Source: Fidelibacterota bacterium | GTDB lineage: Bacteria; Fidelibacterota; Marinisomatia; Marinisomatales; TCS55 | Direction of reading: 5' to 3' | Length of the DNA: 49,072 nucleotides | Assembly: GCA_030746535.1 (NCBI GenBank) | Contig: JASLML010000007.1 | Span: forward strand, 1 to 49,072 | In this document: piece by piece, positions 35,647-44,825 of the stretch | Layout: the number at the start of each line of letters is the position of its first letter | Position numbering within the stretch: position 1 is the stretch's first letter | Notes under the pieces: generated by a model | Told to the model about the DNA's origin: nothing | What the model saw: only the letters and a program-made list of their open reading frames with translations | Database searches by the model: none | Made by a program: the position numbers and the translations under genes

Positions 35647-36895
35647 ACTGTACCTTTAGAACGGGATCGATGCTGTCGGGATTTGTTGTTTCCAAGTGCA
35701 ACAGCTCGAAGGGATTATTGGTGATACTGGAATACAGTTTGATACCGTAATTCTGTATTTTACCCTGTATGATCCCATGGATATAATATTTTAGATCCAA
35801 TACGATGTGACCATCTGATACAGTGCCGCTGATAAAATATGATGATGATGTTGTGTAGGAATCTTCATCCAAAACCTGATAAGAAAAAGATAGCGGTTCG
35901 CTTTCCAGCGGGTAGCCAACCACTTTAAATCCGTCAAGCGAATCGCCTTCATTCACTTCAAATGATATATTGGCTTTACGAATTGTTGTATTTGCCGGAA
36001 AATCAAGGGAATCAATTTCGAGCTTCAAAAGTGATTTGAACCCGTTTGCTCTACCTATAGTCAGGTTTACAGAATCCACAGCAGCAACTCCAGGAGGCTT
36101 GGTGAATGATAAATCCGCAACAGTTAGAAAAGATGAAGAAGTTGTATCGGTTGTCGTCACTCCCATTGTATCAGTAGATGTATATTGGTAATCAATATAC
36201 AGTCTGGGAGACGTTGCTGTACCGCCCTCTCTGCTTTGAAATCCTATTCGAGAATACAACGAATCAACCGCAGTAAGCATAAATGTATAATTGGCGGTAG
36301 TTGAATCAGCTAAATCACCAATCACAGACTGAGAGATCGGAAAATATAAATAGGGAGGATTTGGTTCTTCCAAAAGAGTATCCACCGAATCCTGTACCAA
36401 CATAGTCTGCGCAATATTTACTGCCATAGCAGATAACTCAGACAATGATGGATCAAGATAATGGCTCGTATATTCACCGAACAAAGAATCGCCGGCATTG
36501 GGGAAATAGGATAATTGAAAGGATGCCGTAATATCAATGGAATCTCCATCATACCATATTTGCATATAGGAACTATCTATAACAAAACTGGAATCGCCAA
36601 GCTGGTGCATTGCGAGCGTCTTGGTTGTATTTTCATTGGATAATTTGATCAATATATATTGATTTGAAAATCCGTTTCCCTGACCCAAATAAAGCGTAGA
36701 AATAGTACCCATTTCAGGTGGCGACTGAAAAGTTGTTGCTTCAAATGATTGAACACTGAGTGTATCCAGATATAGATCGGTGTTGCTTAAATCGTAAGGA
36801 ATGGGTTCTTCCATGCATGCGGAGAATATGGAAATTGCCGCCATTACGCCGGCAAGTATTGCGAATGTGGAATTTTTAAGTGTTCGAGGTGCCAT
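35633..36895 (-). CDS. Unknown lipoprotein with DNRLRE-like beta-sandwich character
   Basis: A predicted outer-membrane lipoprotein of 420 residues. I prefer the ATG at 36895, which gives a compact signal peptide (APRTLKNSTFAILAGVMAA) and lipobox FSAC with lipidated C27. An ATG at 36949 adds 18 polar residues and overlaps the upstream gene by 29 nt. Neither start has a strong ribosome binding site. The body is beta-rich and Ser/Asp/Thr-rich, with two similar halves (TLYLGQGNGFSNQYILIKL and LTIGRANGFKSLLKLEI). This loosely recalls DNRLRE-type domains. Function unknown. It may partner the neighbouring barrel. Confidence 0.65.
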   Translation of the reverse strand: MAPRTLKNSTFAILAGVMAAISIFSACMEEPIPYDLSNTDLYLDTLSVQSFEATTFQSPPEMGTISTLYLGQGNGFSNQYILIKLSNENTTKTLAMHQLGDSSFVIDSSYMQIWYDGDSIDITASFQLSYFPNAGDSLFGEYTSHYLDPSLSELSAMAVNIAQTMLVQDSVDTLLEEPNPPYLYFPISQSVIGDLADSTTANYTFMLTAVDSLYSRIGFQSREGGTATSPRLYIDYQYTSTDTMGVTTTDTTSSSFLTVADLSFTKPPGVAAVDSVNLTIGRANGFKSLLKLEIDSLDFPANTTIRKANISFEVNEGDSLDGFKVVGYPLESEPLSFSYQVLDEDSYTTSSSYFISGTVSDGHIVLDLKYYIHGIIQGKIQNYGIKLYSSITNNPFELLHLETTNPDSIDPVLKVQYVYP

Positions 36896-36920
36896 TGATT
36901 CCGAGGGTACTAACTCGAAA

Positions 36921-37751
36921 TCAGGAAGAAAGTTTCTGAAGTGTTTCATTTAAGGAAGCAGCCAGCTGATGATGATCCGGATTTTCAGTGTCCGCTCCCT
37001 GGATCAGAGTAAGCTTTTTCTTTGCCTTTTTAAAGGATTCAAGTTTCATAATTTTTTGGGATAACTTTTTCTTTGCATCATCAAGAACAACAACAGCATC
37101 TGCAAATTCCACAGCAATTTCAAATCCGTTAATCTTCTTCTTTTTTCCCAATATTTTTTCCAAATCAAGCCCGGATTTTTTGTACGCATCAACCTCAAAT
37201 TTGGAATACTCATCCAACGAATGAATAAGCACAACCGTTTTGATATCTTTATAAAAATCCTGATCGGCATATAATTGCTTGTAGACTGCGGGAATAACCG
37301 ATGACTGCCAGTCATTGCAAAGCAATATATCCGGTTTCCAAAACAAATGGGGAAGTGTTGCTATGGAAGCATTGGCATAAAAACTGTACCTATCAGAATT
37401 ATCCGCAAGAACCCGTCCATTCTTGGACTTATACAATAGATTGGTTAGCGGCTTGAACCAATGGTCATGTTCAAGAAAATAAACCTGAACTCTGGTTTTT
37501 GGTATAAAAGCACTTTTTGCAGATGCCATTTGATCTTTGCCGTCAAATGTGAACGGAATTTCACGCAGGCGGATGACTTCGCGTAATATGTATTTCCTCT
37601 GGCTAACAAACCCGTATTTAGGCAACATGGTTCGTACATCGTGTCCCATGGTTTGCAGTGCAAGCGGCACCTTAGCTGAAAAATCAGCAAGAGAATAGGT
37701 ATTTGCGAACGGAGTGATCTCCGTAGTGATATAAAACAGTTTTAAGGACAA
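36921..37751 (-). CDS. Lone N-terminal lobe of glycogen/starch synthase (GT5-like), probably non-catalytic
   Basis: A 276-residue protein matching only the N-terminal GT5 lobe of glycogen synthase: MSLKLFYITTEITPF, then LADFSAKVPLALQTMGHDV and PDILLCNDWQSSVIPA. A full synthase is about 470-500 residues with a second GT-B lobe; here that lobe is absent and the C-terminus is Lys-rich. The KxGGL loop that binds ADP-glucose is NTYSL (17-21), so the sugar-nucleotide site is damaged. The WHA-type His after CNDW is replaced by Gln. It could bind glycans or act as a regulatory subunit. It lies 2 nt before a CpoB-like gene on the same strand. Confidence 0.75.
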   Translation of the reverse strand: MSLKLFYITTEITPFANTYSLADFSAKVPLALQTMGHDVRTMLPKYGFVSQRKYILREVIRLREIPFTFDGKDQMASAKSAFIPKTRVQVYFLEHDHWFKPLTNLLYKSKNGRVLADNSDRYSFYANASIATLPHLFWKPDILLCNDWQSSVIPAVYKQLYADQDFYKDIKTVVLIHSLDEYSKFEVDAYKKSGLDLEKILGKKKKINGFEIAVEFADAVVVLDDAKKKLSQKIMKLESFKKAKKKLTLIQGADTENPDHHQLAASLNETLQKLSS

Positions 37752-37752
37752 A

Positions 37753-38583
37753 TTAATTCACACTTAACTGGCGCAGTGCATCTTTGGCTTTGGGATAAAA
37801 TTCGCTTCCAGGAAAATAATCAATGAGGCGGAGGTATTCTTCCCTCGCTTTATCAATATTTCCCATATTCAAGTAGGCATGCCCCAACTTCAACTGGGCA
37901 TCATCATTTTTATCGGTACCGGGAAAAGTGAATACTTTTTCCAGTTCAATAACTGCGCGTTTGTAATTTTTTTGCGAATAATAACATTCTGCCAGCCAAT
38001 ACTGACTGTTGTCCGCTAATGGGTTATTAGGACTGCCGAGAACCAATTCAGAAAACCCCTGAATAGCCGGGCCGTAATCCCCGTTTTGGTAATGGCTCAA
38101 AGCCGCAATATACTGTTTTTTATAACTGGTTGAAGTGTACGGTGAAGAAGCTTTCTGAGATGATTCTGCCTGAGGCGTCTTTAGTGCATACATTTCGGTA
38201 AAACTGTTGGCCATGGTTATGATTTTATTTTCGATCATTACCAACTGGGATAAAATCTGGAAATTTGTACTGTCGGAATAAGCTGCTTTATCTTCCAAAA
38301 GACGTATTTTATTCTGAAGAGTATTGATCCGATTGATCAGCATAATGGCCACCGAATCGGTTTGTTGTTTTGCAGCAAGCGTGGCCCTTAGTGCATTTTT
38401 CAAATCCGGCAGCAAAATCTGAATCTGTGTTTCCAGAGAATCGATTCTTGCATTCTGTTTTGAAATTTTAGAGTTCAGTCTCTTTATCTCCTTTGCAGCA
38501 CTACTTTGGGCTGTAACCGGAGTGATTACCATCACAGCGATCAGAGATAAAAAGACCACCAATGTATTGATACGAATACTCAA
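37753..38583 (-). CDS. CpoB/YbgF-like TPR protein
   Basis: A 276-residue periplasmic protein with a signal peptide (NTLVVFLSLIAVMVITPVTAQS). A coiled coil (about 30-120; IKRLNSKISKQNARIDSLETQI) follows, then three TPR repeats near the C-terminus (ALSHYQNGDYGPAIQGFSEL, YWLAECYYSQKNYKRAVIELE, LKLGHAYLNMGNIDKAREEY). This is the CpoB/YbgF layout, in which the protein coordinates the Tol-Pal system with peptidoglycan synthesis. tolA, tolB and pal are not in the window. Its position next to rodA and mrdA fits a role at the cell wall. The 84-nt gap after rodA may contain a promoter. Confidence 0.85.
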   Translation of the reverse strand: MSIRINTLVVFLSLIAVMVITPVTAQSSAAKEIKRLNSKISKQNARIDSLETQIQILLPDLKNALRATLAAKQQTDSVAIMLINRINTLQNKIRLLEDKAAYSDSTNFQILSQLVMIENKIITMANSFTEMYALKTPQAESSQKASSPYTSTSYKKQYIAALSHYQNGDYGPAIQGFSELVLGSPNNPLADNSQYWLAECYYSQKNYKRAVIELEKVFTFPGTDKNDDAQLKLGHAYLNMGNIDKAREEYLRLIDYFPGSEFYPKAKDALRQLSVN

Positions 38584-38667
38584 TTTAATGTAATTAATGA
38601 ATTAACTCGGATTATATTGAACGGGAATTTACCCTTGCCTGTTTTTATCTTCCAATCCTTTTAACAG

Positions 38668-39891
38668 TTACCCCGTTCGGTTTACAGACAGGTTCATACT
38701 TACACCTACCATCATAAATGCCGCCATCAGAAACGACCCTCCGTAGGATATGAACGGAAGCGGCAATCCCTTAACCGGAATCAGCCCCACCGTCATGGCA
38801 CAATTCACAAAAACATGGGCGAGAAAAATTGAAGCGAAGCCAATCAGGACGAGACCTGAGAAGCGGTCATTTGATTCAAAGGCAGAACGGGACATACGGA
38901 AAATAAAATACGTGAATACTGACAGCATTATCACAATAGCAATAAAACCCAATTCTTCTCCCATCACCGAAACGATAAAATCTGATTCCTGAACCGGCAA
39001 AAATTTGAGGTGTGTCTGTGTTCCCTGCCCCCAGCCTTTTCCGAAAAATCCGCCAGAACCAATGGCCATTTTGCTTTGAATAATCTGATACCCGGCACCT
39101 AATGGATCAAGGTCGGGATCAAGCAGTGTTAAGATTCGTTTCTGCTGAAACGGGCGCAATAAATTCCATGCCACTGGAGTCAGAAGCCCAAGAAACAGAT
39201 TGCCAAAATACAGGCCGATTCCGTACAGCAGCCTTGGCCTCGAAAAATAAAAAATGACTGCCATAACACCGGCCCAGATAAAAAATGAAACAAGATGAAA
39301 TGCGGTCAAGATACTGAGAATCGGCGCTATGAACAGAAACAGATGAAACGGACGGGCACCCACCCAAAATAACATTGGAATCAGAGGTGTCATTAAAATG
39401 ATTGCCGTACCGAGATCCGGCTGATTTAATACAATGAGCGTTGGAACAAGAACAATAATGGTCGGAAATATCAGCGATCCGAAATACTGCATTTGCAAAT
39501 TCCTGTCCGAAAGATACCTTGCAAGCGCAATGACGATAATGATTTTAGCAAATTCTGAAGGCTGAACGCCGATCGGCAATCCAAGATCAATCCATCGGTG
39601 CGTTCCGGCAATTTTCTCGCCTAAAAACGGAACCGCCAAAACGGCGAGGGTCAGGCAGTAAAACACATAGATATATTTGTGAATCAAATTTCGTGATACC
39701 AAAAAAGCCAGCCCAAACCCTACCAACGCCGGAATGAGAATGACAGACTGCTTGAAGAAAAGGTTTTGCGCCAGTGCGGTTCCCTGATCCAGCGATATGC
39801 TGTACAAAGTCCACAATCCAAGCGCGGACAAAAAGAGCGGAATAAATAATAGCGTTTGAGGAGTTTCAGAAATTTTTCTGGACAAGGTCAT
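38668..39891 (-). CDS. rodA: Peptidoglycan polymerase RodA
   Basis: SEDS-family glycosyltransferase that polymerises lipid II for cell elongation together with PBP2. The 407-residue protein has about ten membrane helices. Diagnostic SEDS sequences are HRWIDLGLPIGVQPSEFAKI, NQPDLGTAI, and AIGSGGFFGKGWGQGTQTHLKFLPVQESDFI, followed by PFISYGGS. It overlaps mrdA by 4 nt, giving the conserved mrdA-rodA pair. Confidence 0.97.
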   Translation of the reverse strand: MTLSRKISETPQTLLFIPLFLSALGLWTLYSISLDQGTALAQNLFFKQSVILIPALVGFGLAFLVSRNLIHKYIYVFYCLTLAVLAVPFLGEKIAGTHRWIDLGLPIGVQPSEFAKIIIVIALARYLSDRNLQMQYFGSLIFPTIIVLVPTLIVLNQPDLGTAIILMTPLIPMLFWVGARPFHLFLFIAPILSILTAFHLVSFFIWAGVMAVIFYFSRPRLLYGIGLYFGNLFLGLLTPVAWNLLRPFQQKRILTLLDPDLDPLGAGYQIIQSKMAIGSGGFFGKGWGQGTQTHLKFLPVQESDFIVSVMGEELGFIAIVIMLSVFTYFIFRMSRSAFESNDRFSGLVLIGFASIFLAHVFVNCAMTVGLIPVKGLPLPFISYGGSFLMAAFMMVGVSMNLSVNRTG

Positions 39892-41663
39892 TTCTGTGCT
39901 TCGGCCATTTTGATTTCACTGCGGTTAAAGTATTCGGAAAAAATCCGTCGCGCTTTCGGCGCTGCCACTTCTCCACCGTGTCCGCTGTTTTCCACCAACA
40001 GAACAAGAGACACCTGTTTGCCATCTTTTTCACCGAAACCGATGAACCATGCATGCGGCTCTCCATGCGGATTTTCAGAGGTTCCAGTCTTGCCCGCAAT
40101 GTTTAATCCTTCGATTTTGGGATTCGCGGATTTTCCGGTTCCCCTTAATCCGTAAACAACCTTTTCCATATGATCCCTGATTCGATTCCAAATCGGGCTG
40201 CTGTAATGCGGACTCGAATCGGATACACCTCCCTTACCTTTTACGAAATGCAGTTTTCCCGCTCTGCCTTCGGTTGCAAGGTGATTGATATACATTGCCA
40301 TCTGGACAGGCGTTACTAGGATTTCTCCCTGCCCTACGGCCATATTCAAAAGATTCCCCTTTGCCCAGCCTCGTCTGCCGTACCGTTTGTTCATAAAATC
40401 TCTGTCAGGAATGGTTCCTTTTGCTTCTGTTGGAAAATCATACCCAGTTTTTTTACCAAATCCGAATCGGTCCCAAACCGTCCATAAATCTTTAAGGGAA
40501 ATCCGCTGCACGGTCTGATAAAAATAAACATTGCAAGACTGTTCAATGGCCTGTTCCAAATTGACAAATCCGTGGCCGTCCTCATTCCAGCATCGGAAAA
40601 CACGGTCTCCGTATTCATAGAATCCTGTGCACTCGATTTTTTCCGAAGGATTGATCTTCCGATTATTCAGCAGTGCAACCGTTGTCAGCATTTTAAATGT
40701 TGATCCCGGTGGATATAAGCCATTAGCAAAGCGGTTCAGCAGCGGCTTATTTGTATCCGAAACAATATGGCTCCAGTCTCTTCCAGACATGGAACCGCGA
40801 AAAAGTTCGGGCATATAATCCGGCATACTTGCGCAGGCGATTATTTCTCCTGTCTCAGGAATGGATACAATCCCGATTGCCCGAAGGCCTTCCAACTCAC
40901 GCTCAAGTGTTTTTTGCATGGAAATATCAATGGTCGTTTCAAGATTTTCCCCCGGAGTCGGCGCAACCTCATCCCTTTCTGCAACATGCCCTACCTCTCT
41001 TCCGAATGCATCCACCTGATAAAAGGTTGCACCTTTTTCACCACGCAAGGTTGATTCATACTGCTTCTCAAGCCCGACCCATCCGATTAAATCTCCTGCC
41101 TTGTAATCACTTTGCTTATCTTTCACTTCCTCTGCATTGTTGTCAAGGTCCTTCATATAACCGACAATATGGGAGGCGCGAACCTTTTGATTATAGATTC
41201 GCTCCGGATGCTGTTTATAAAACACGCCGGGAAGGTTCAGTTTATTCTCTTCGATTCTGCTTAAATCATCAAAGGACAGGTCCTTTGCCAATTTTGCAGG
41301 AAGAAACCTCGTCCGGTAATATTTCTTGTAATTTGATTCCAGCATGGATTTTTCCATCCTGATATTTTCCCCAATTACGCCAAACTGCTTCTCCCTGTTT
41401 TCCATTTCTCCAGGAATGCAGTACAGCACATACGTTGGATAATTATCCACCAATATTTCTCCGTTTCTATCCAGAATCAATCCACGCGGCGCATCAAGGG
41501 AAACAGCGCGGATTCTGTTGCTGTCCGCGCGTTTTCGGTATGTATCGTAGTTCATAATCTGCAGATAAAAAAATCTTCCGGCCAAAACAGCCATGAAGAA
41601 GAATGCCGCAAGATTAAATATTACATACCTGCTGCGCGGTACTTGGTTTTCAGCTTTCAGCAT
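39888..41663 (-). CDS. mrdA: Penicillin-binding protein 2 (transpeptidase)
   Basis: Monofunctional class B PBP that cross-links peptidoglycan in the elongasome. At 591 residues the order is normal: N-terminal membrane helix (about 13-33), pedestal domain, then the transpeptidase domain. The catalytic motifs are STFK (S321, K324), SCN (376-378) and KTGT (525-528). GLILDRNGEILVDNYP is a typical PBP2 N-terminal element. It overlaps rodA by 4 nt and mreD by 14 nt. Confidence 0.97.
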   Translation of the reverse strand: MLKAENQVPRSRYVIFNLAAFFFMAVLAGRFFYLQIMNYDTYRKRADSNRIRAVSLDAPRGLILDRNGEILVDNYPTYVLYCIPGEMENREKQFGVIGENIRMEKSMLESNYKKYYRTRFLPAKLAKDLSFDDLSRIEENKLNLPGVFYKQHPERIYNQKVRASHIVGYMKDLDNNAEEVKDKQSDYKAGDLIGWVGLEKQYESTLRGEKGATFYQVDAFGREVGHVAERDEVAPTPGENLETTIDISMQKTLERELEGLRAIGIVSIPETGEIIACASMPDYMPELFRGSMSGRDWSHIVSDTNKPLLNRFANGLYPPGSTFKMLTTVALLNNRKINPSEKIECTGFYEYGDRVFRCWNEDGHGFVNLEQAIEQSCNVYFYQTVQRISLKDLWTVWDRFGFGKKTGYDFPTEAKGTIPDRDFMNKRYGRRGWAKGNLLNMAVGQGEILVTPVQMAMYINHLATEGRAGKLHFVKGKGGVSDSSPHYSSPIWNRIRDHMEKVVYGLRGTGKSANPKIEGLNIAGKTGTSENPHGEPHAWFIGFGEKDGKQVSLVLLVENSGHGGEVAAPKARRIFSEYFNRSEIKMAEAQK

Positions 41664-42138
41664 CGCTTACCTTTGCGAACGGAATGATAAACTGAAGCAC
41701 GGCAAGAAAACCAAGCGAATAACTGAAGGAATAGATCCAGTTCAATATGAAAATCCCCGGGTTGGTATCAAATGTGTAATGAAACCTGACAAAAGAAAAA
41801 ATCAGGAAATGGACCAGCACAATGCTCACCCATCCTGCATGAAAATACATCGGCACCCATCGCTGATAACGTCCGTGCAGGTAACCGGCAAGATACCCCG
41901 TAATGGAACAAGTAAGAGACGTCAAACCAAAATAGGAACCGACGCCTGCGAGATCCACCAATAGTCCGGCAAAAAAACCAGCAAGTACACCAAAATACCG
42001 GCCATGCATCACGCCGATGTACAGCACCAAAATCATGATAAAATCCGGACGAATTGCATTGATGGACATCACTTCCGCCAAAAAGAACTGCATCAGAAAG
42101 ATGCCGGTTACCCAGAAGATAAATTCAGTCTTGCTCAT
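41650..42138 (-). CDS. mreD: Rod-shape protein MreD
   Basis: Inner-membrane elongasome component of about 162 residues with five or so hydrophobic helices. IRPDFIMILVLYIGVMHGRYFGVLAGFFAG is the MreD signature region, and the Pro-Asp pair is conserved. I choose the ATG at 42138, which has GGAAA about 8 nt upstream and overlaps mreC by 14 nt. A start nine codons further up has no visible binding site and a 41-nt overlap. It is coupled to mreC and mrdA. Confidence 0.9.
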   Translation of the reverse strand: MSKTEFIFWVTGIFLMQFFLAEVMSINAIRPDFIMILVLYIGVMHGRYFGVLAGFFAGLLVDLAGVGSYFGLTSLTCSITGYLAGYLHGRYQRWVPMYFHAGWVSIVLVHFLIFSFVRFHYTFDTNPGIFILNWIYSFSYSLGFLAVLQFIIPFAKVSDAES

Positions 42139-42925
42139 CTGCCGTTTCCGTAATGATGAAAACATTTAAGAGCGAACTGAGGTCGTTGTGCATTTTGACA
42201 CTGACAATCTTTTGAAAACTTGCCCTTTCATCCCGGATACCGATGACCTCGCCCACAGGAATATCCTTCGGAAAATAATCGCTGAATCCGGATGTGACTA
42301 CCGCATCTCCAACATTTACCGCTGCATTCTTTTGGACTTCGCGGATTTCGCAGATATCTTCGTTCAGCCAGCGGAGAATACCTGTGGATCCTCCCGGAAG
42401 AATCCTGATGCTGATACGGAAATTATGGTCCGATATCATTTGTACAACCGAACTTGTTTCGCCAACCAGTACTGTTTTCCCTATGATGCCTCTCGGAGTA
42501 AGCACTGGGCTGTTTTCTACGATGCCATGCTGTTTTCCGACATCCACGGTAAGAGAAACCATATTGGACACCATTCCTTTATGGATCACTTTTGCCGGCT
42601 GCAGAGAAATTTTAGTGTCTCGTTTGAAATTGAGCATATCACGAAGGTGGCGGTTTTCTTCCGCTAAGTGCATCATTGATTCCATTTGAAGAGTCAGCTG
42701 GAGGTTTTTCTCGCGCAGCAGATTTGCTTCTTCTTCCAGAGTTCCCATCGAACGAATCCACGCCATTGGAGCATACAGCACCGAAAAAAAATCATTCGCT
42801 TTTGCGCGAAGCAGTCGAATGTCTCGGGACTCGTTTGTAAAGATAAGAGTAATGGAAATGAGAACCGCCAGCACAAGAGAAATATGGTCTTTTTGGCGGA
42901 GTATGGCGAGATAGAGATATCTCAT
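42125..42925 (-). CDS. mreC: Rod-shape protein MreC
   Basis: Periplasmic elongasome scaffold. The 266 residues have one N-terminal membrane helix (ISLVLAVLISITLIFT, about 15-30), a coiled coil (about 60-105; NLLREKNLQLTLQMES) and two beta-barrel domains. The conserved sequences SLTVDVGKQHGIVENSPVLTPRGIIGKT and GSTGILRW are present. It follows mreB by 5 nt and overlaps mreD. Confidence 0.94.
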   Translation of the reverse strand: MRYLYLAILRQKDHISLVLAVLISITLIFTNESRDIRLLRAKANDFFSVLYAPMAWIRSMGTLEEEANLLREKNLQLTLQMESMMHLAEENRHLRDMLNFKRDTKISLQPAKVIHKGMVSNMVSLTVDVGKQHGIVENSPVLTPRGIIGKTVLVGETSSVVQMISDHNFRISIRILPGGSTGILRWLNEDICEIREVQKNAAVNVGDAVVTSGFSDYFPKDIPVGEVIGIRDERASFQKIVSVKMHNDLSSLLNVFIITETADEQD

Positions 42926-42930
42926 TTAGA

Positions 42931-43959
42931 TCATAACAATACGGACTCGTATTTGTTTACATTTTCGAGAACCATTCCCGTTCCCCGAACCACAGACAGG
43001 AGCGGATCTTCGGCTCGGTTTACCGGTACGTTGGTTCTGTCGCGGATAAGCTGATCGAGGTCTTTGAGCATGCTTCCTCCGCCGGTCATTATGATGCCTC
43101 GGTCCAGAATATCTGCAGAAAGTTCCGGAGGCGTTTTTTCCAGCGCACGCTTCACAGCTTCCACAATATCATTCACGGTATCTTTCAGCGCCTGACGAAT
43201 CTCATCAGAAGACACTTCAATTGTTTTTGGTATTCCGGATACAAGATCACGCCCTTTAACCGGTACGGTTTCCGTTTGTGTTCGCATGGCTGCGCCAACC
43301 TGTTTTTTGATGCGTTCTCCCGTTGCCGGGCCAATGTCCAGTTTATGCTCATCCTTGAACCATTTAACAATTGCGTCGTCCATTTCGTCGCCTGCCACTT
43401 TGATGGTTTCATTAAGCACAACGCCGTCCAATGCTATTACGGCAATTTCTGTTGTTCCGCCGCCGATATCCACAATAATGTTTCCAACGGGTTTGCTGAT
43501 GTCCAATCCAATTCCGATGGCCGCCGCAACCGGTTCTTCGATCAGGAATACTTCGCGCGCATTTGCCCTTTCCCCGGAATCCTTCACCGCTTTCGTTTCC
43601 ACTTCGGTAACACCGGACGGGATGCAGATGACCATTCGTGGGCGCGCCAGCCGGTTCATGTTAATTTTTCTTACGAATCCCTGGATCATGCCGTCCGTCA
43701 TATTGAAATCGGCGATTACACCGTCCCGCAGCGGACGAATCGTTTCAATCGCACCGTGCGTTTTCCCGATCATTGCCTTCGCTTCGTTTCCGACAGCAAT
43801 GATGGATCCGTCATTCACGGATCGCGCGACAACAGATGGTTCGTTAATGAGAATTCCTTTGCCTTTCACCCAAATGAGCGTATTTGCCGTTCCGAGGTCC
43901 ATGGCAATGTCTCCGGATATCCAGGAAAAGGTGTTTGATAGTTGGTTTAAAAAGGACAT
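42931..43959 (-). CDS. mreB: Rod-shape-determining actin MreB
   Basis: Bacterial actin that orients cell-wall elongation. The 342-residue protein has actin phosphate loops at MDLGTANTLIWVKGKGI and DIGGGTTEIAVIAL, the adenosine motif in GGGSMLKDLD, and an N-terminal segment FSWISGDIAMD suited to membrane contact. Length and sequence are typical of MreB. It is the first gene of mreBCD-mrdA-rodA. The 50-nt gap from the ABC ATPase gene may hold a promoter, but I cannot point to a clear one. Confidence 0.98.
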   Translation of the reverse strand: MSFLNQLSNTFSWISGDIAMDLGTANTLIWVKGKGILINEPSVVARSVNDGSIIAVGNEAKAMIGKTHGAIETIRPLRDGVIADFNMTDGMIQGFVRKINMNRLARPRMVICIPSGVTEVETKAVKDSGERANAREVFLIEEPVAAAIGIGLDISKPVGNIIVDIGGGTTEIAVIALDGVVLNETIKVAGDEMDDAIVKWFKDEHKLDIGPATGERIKKQVGAAMRTQTETVPVKGRDLVSGIPKTIEVSSDEIRQALKDTVNDIVEAVKRALEKTPPELSADILDRGIIMTGGGSMLKDLDQLIRDRTNVPVNRAEDPLLSVVRGTGMVLENVNKYESVLL

Positions 43960-44009
43960 GCGTCGTTTACCGGTTCACTTTCATTCAAATTTCGGATGGC
44001 AAATCTAAG

Positions 44010-44825
44010 TCAACTTGACGAAGATGGCATTAGTATTTCACTCTCTTTTGCATGATTTTTCCCGGGTACCGCTTCCAGCAGCGATTTCGTGTAATCATTG
44101 GCCGGGTTTTGAAATATATCTTCCACACTTCCCGATTCCGCAATCTTGCCCTTCGTCATTACCAGCACATTGTCAGCAAACGATTCCACGACATGAAGAT
44201 CGTGCGTTGTAAAGAGGATGGCGATGGATTTTTGCTCAGCGAGGTCTTTCAGTAAATTCAAAATCTTCGCCTGGACGGAAACATCCAGAGCGGACACAAT
44301 TTCATCGCAGATTAATACCTCAGGTTCCACCGCAAGAGAACGGGCGATGCAAACGCGCTGACGCTGTCCGCCGCTGAGTTCGTGCGGATATTTGGTTAGC
44401 GCATCTTTCGGAATATTTGCACGGTCCAGCAGACGGGACATCCTTGTGTTTAATTCTTCAGTTTTGGGATACAGACGGATCACTTCTTCGAGCGTTTCGG
44501 ATACAGTCATCATCGGATTCATGGAACTGTACGGATCCTGGAAAATGATTTGAATGTGTTCCCGCAAATGGTCCATATCCAAAGGATTGTATGTTTTGGA
44601 TCGAAATGCAAACGTGCCCGAAATTTTCGGAACGAGGCCGACGATGGATTTTCCGAGAGTGGATTTACCCGAACCGGATTCTCCCACGATAGAAAGGATT
44701 TCACCGGCACTAAGCTGAAAACTGATATCTTCAAGAATTCGAGTCCATCCGGATTGGACGAAAAATGAGTCGGATGATGTCGGATAATACGCGGAAACGC
44801 CTTGCAAAGAAACAACGGACGGCAC
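44010..44825 (-). CDS. Oligopeptide-type ABC transporter ATP-binding protein (DppF/OppF-like)
   Basis: A 271-residue ABC ATPase of the peptide-importer family: Walker A GESGSGKST (48-56), FQDPYSSMNPMMTV at the Q-loop, signature LSGGQRQR, Walker B VLICDEIVSALD, and H-loop TTHDLHV. The QDPYSSMNP phrase is typical of OppF/DppF. No permease, binding protein or second ATPase is in the window, so partners must lie elsewhere. rnhA lies directly before it with no gap. The stop codon overlaps an 11-bp palindrome (44009-44019). Confidence 0.9.
   Translation of the reverse strand: MPSVVSLQGVSAYYPTSSDSFFVQSGWTRILEDISFQLSAGEILSIVGESGSGKSTLGKSIVGLVPKISGTFAFRSKTYNPLDMDHLREHIQIIFQDPYSSMNPMMTVSETLEEVIRLYPKTEELNTRMSRLLDRANIPKDALTKYPHELSGGQRQRVCIARSLAVEPEVLICDEIVSALDVSVQAKILNLLKDLAEQKSIAILFTTHDLHVVESFADNVLVMTKGKIAESGSVEDIFQNPANDYTKSLLEAVPGKNHAKESEILMPSSSS

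Noticed and set aside
38611-38616. TATAAT on the minus strand, 28 nt before the CpoB-like gene, as a -10 box.
   Set aside because: The matching -35 position reads GGCAAG, and promoters in FCB bacteria often deviate from this consensus, so the hexamer alone is not enough.
40751-41362. Open frame of about 200 residues on the plus strand opposite mrdA.
   Set aside because: It lies entirely inside a well-supported PBP2 gene and has no domain or signal features.
43276-44008. Long open frames on the plus strand opposite mreB (up to about 240 residues).
   Set aside because: They mirror the codon structure of mreB, have no recognisable domains, and read as low-complexity Ser/Thr/Pro or His/Phe-rich shadows.
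44009-44019. Palindrome GTCAACTTGAC over the stop codon of the ABC ATPase gene as an operator before mreB.
   Set aside because: Short, single copy and partly coding; chance is an adequate explanation.
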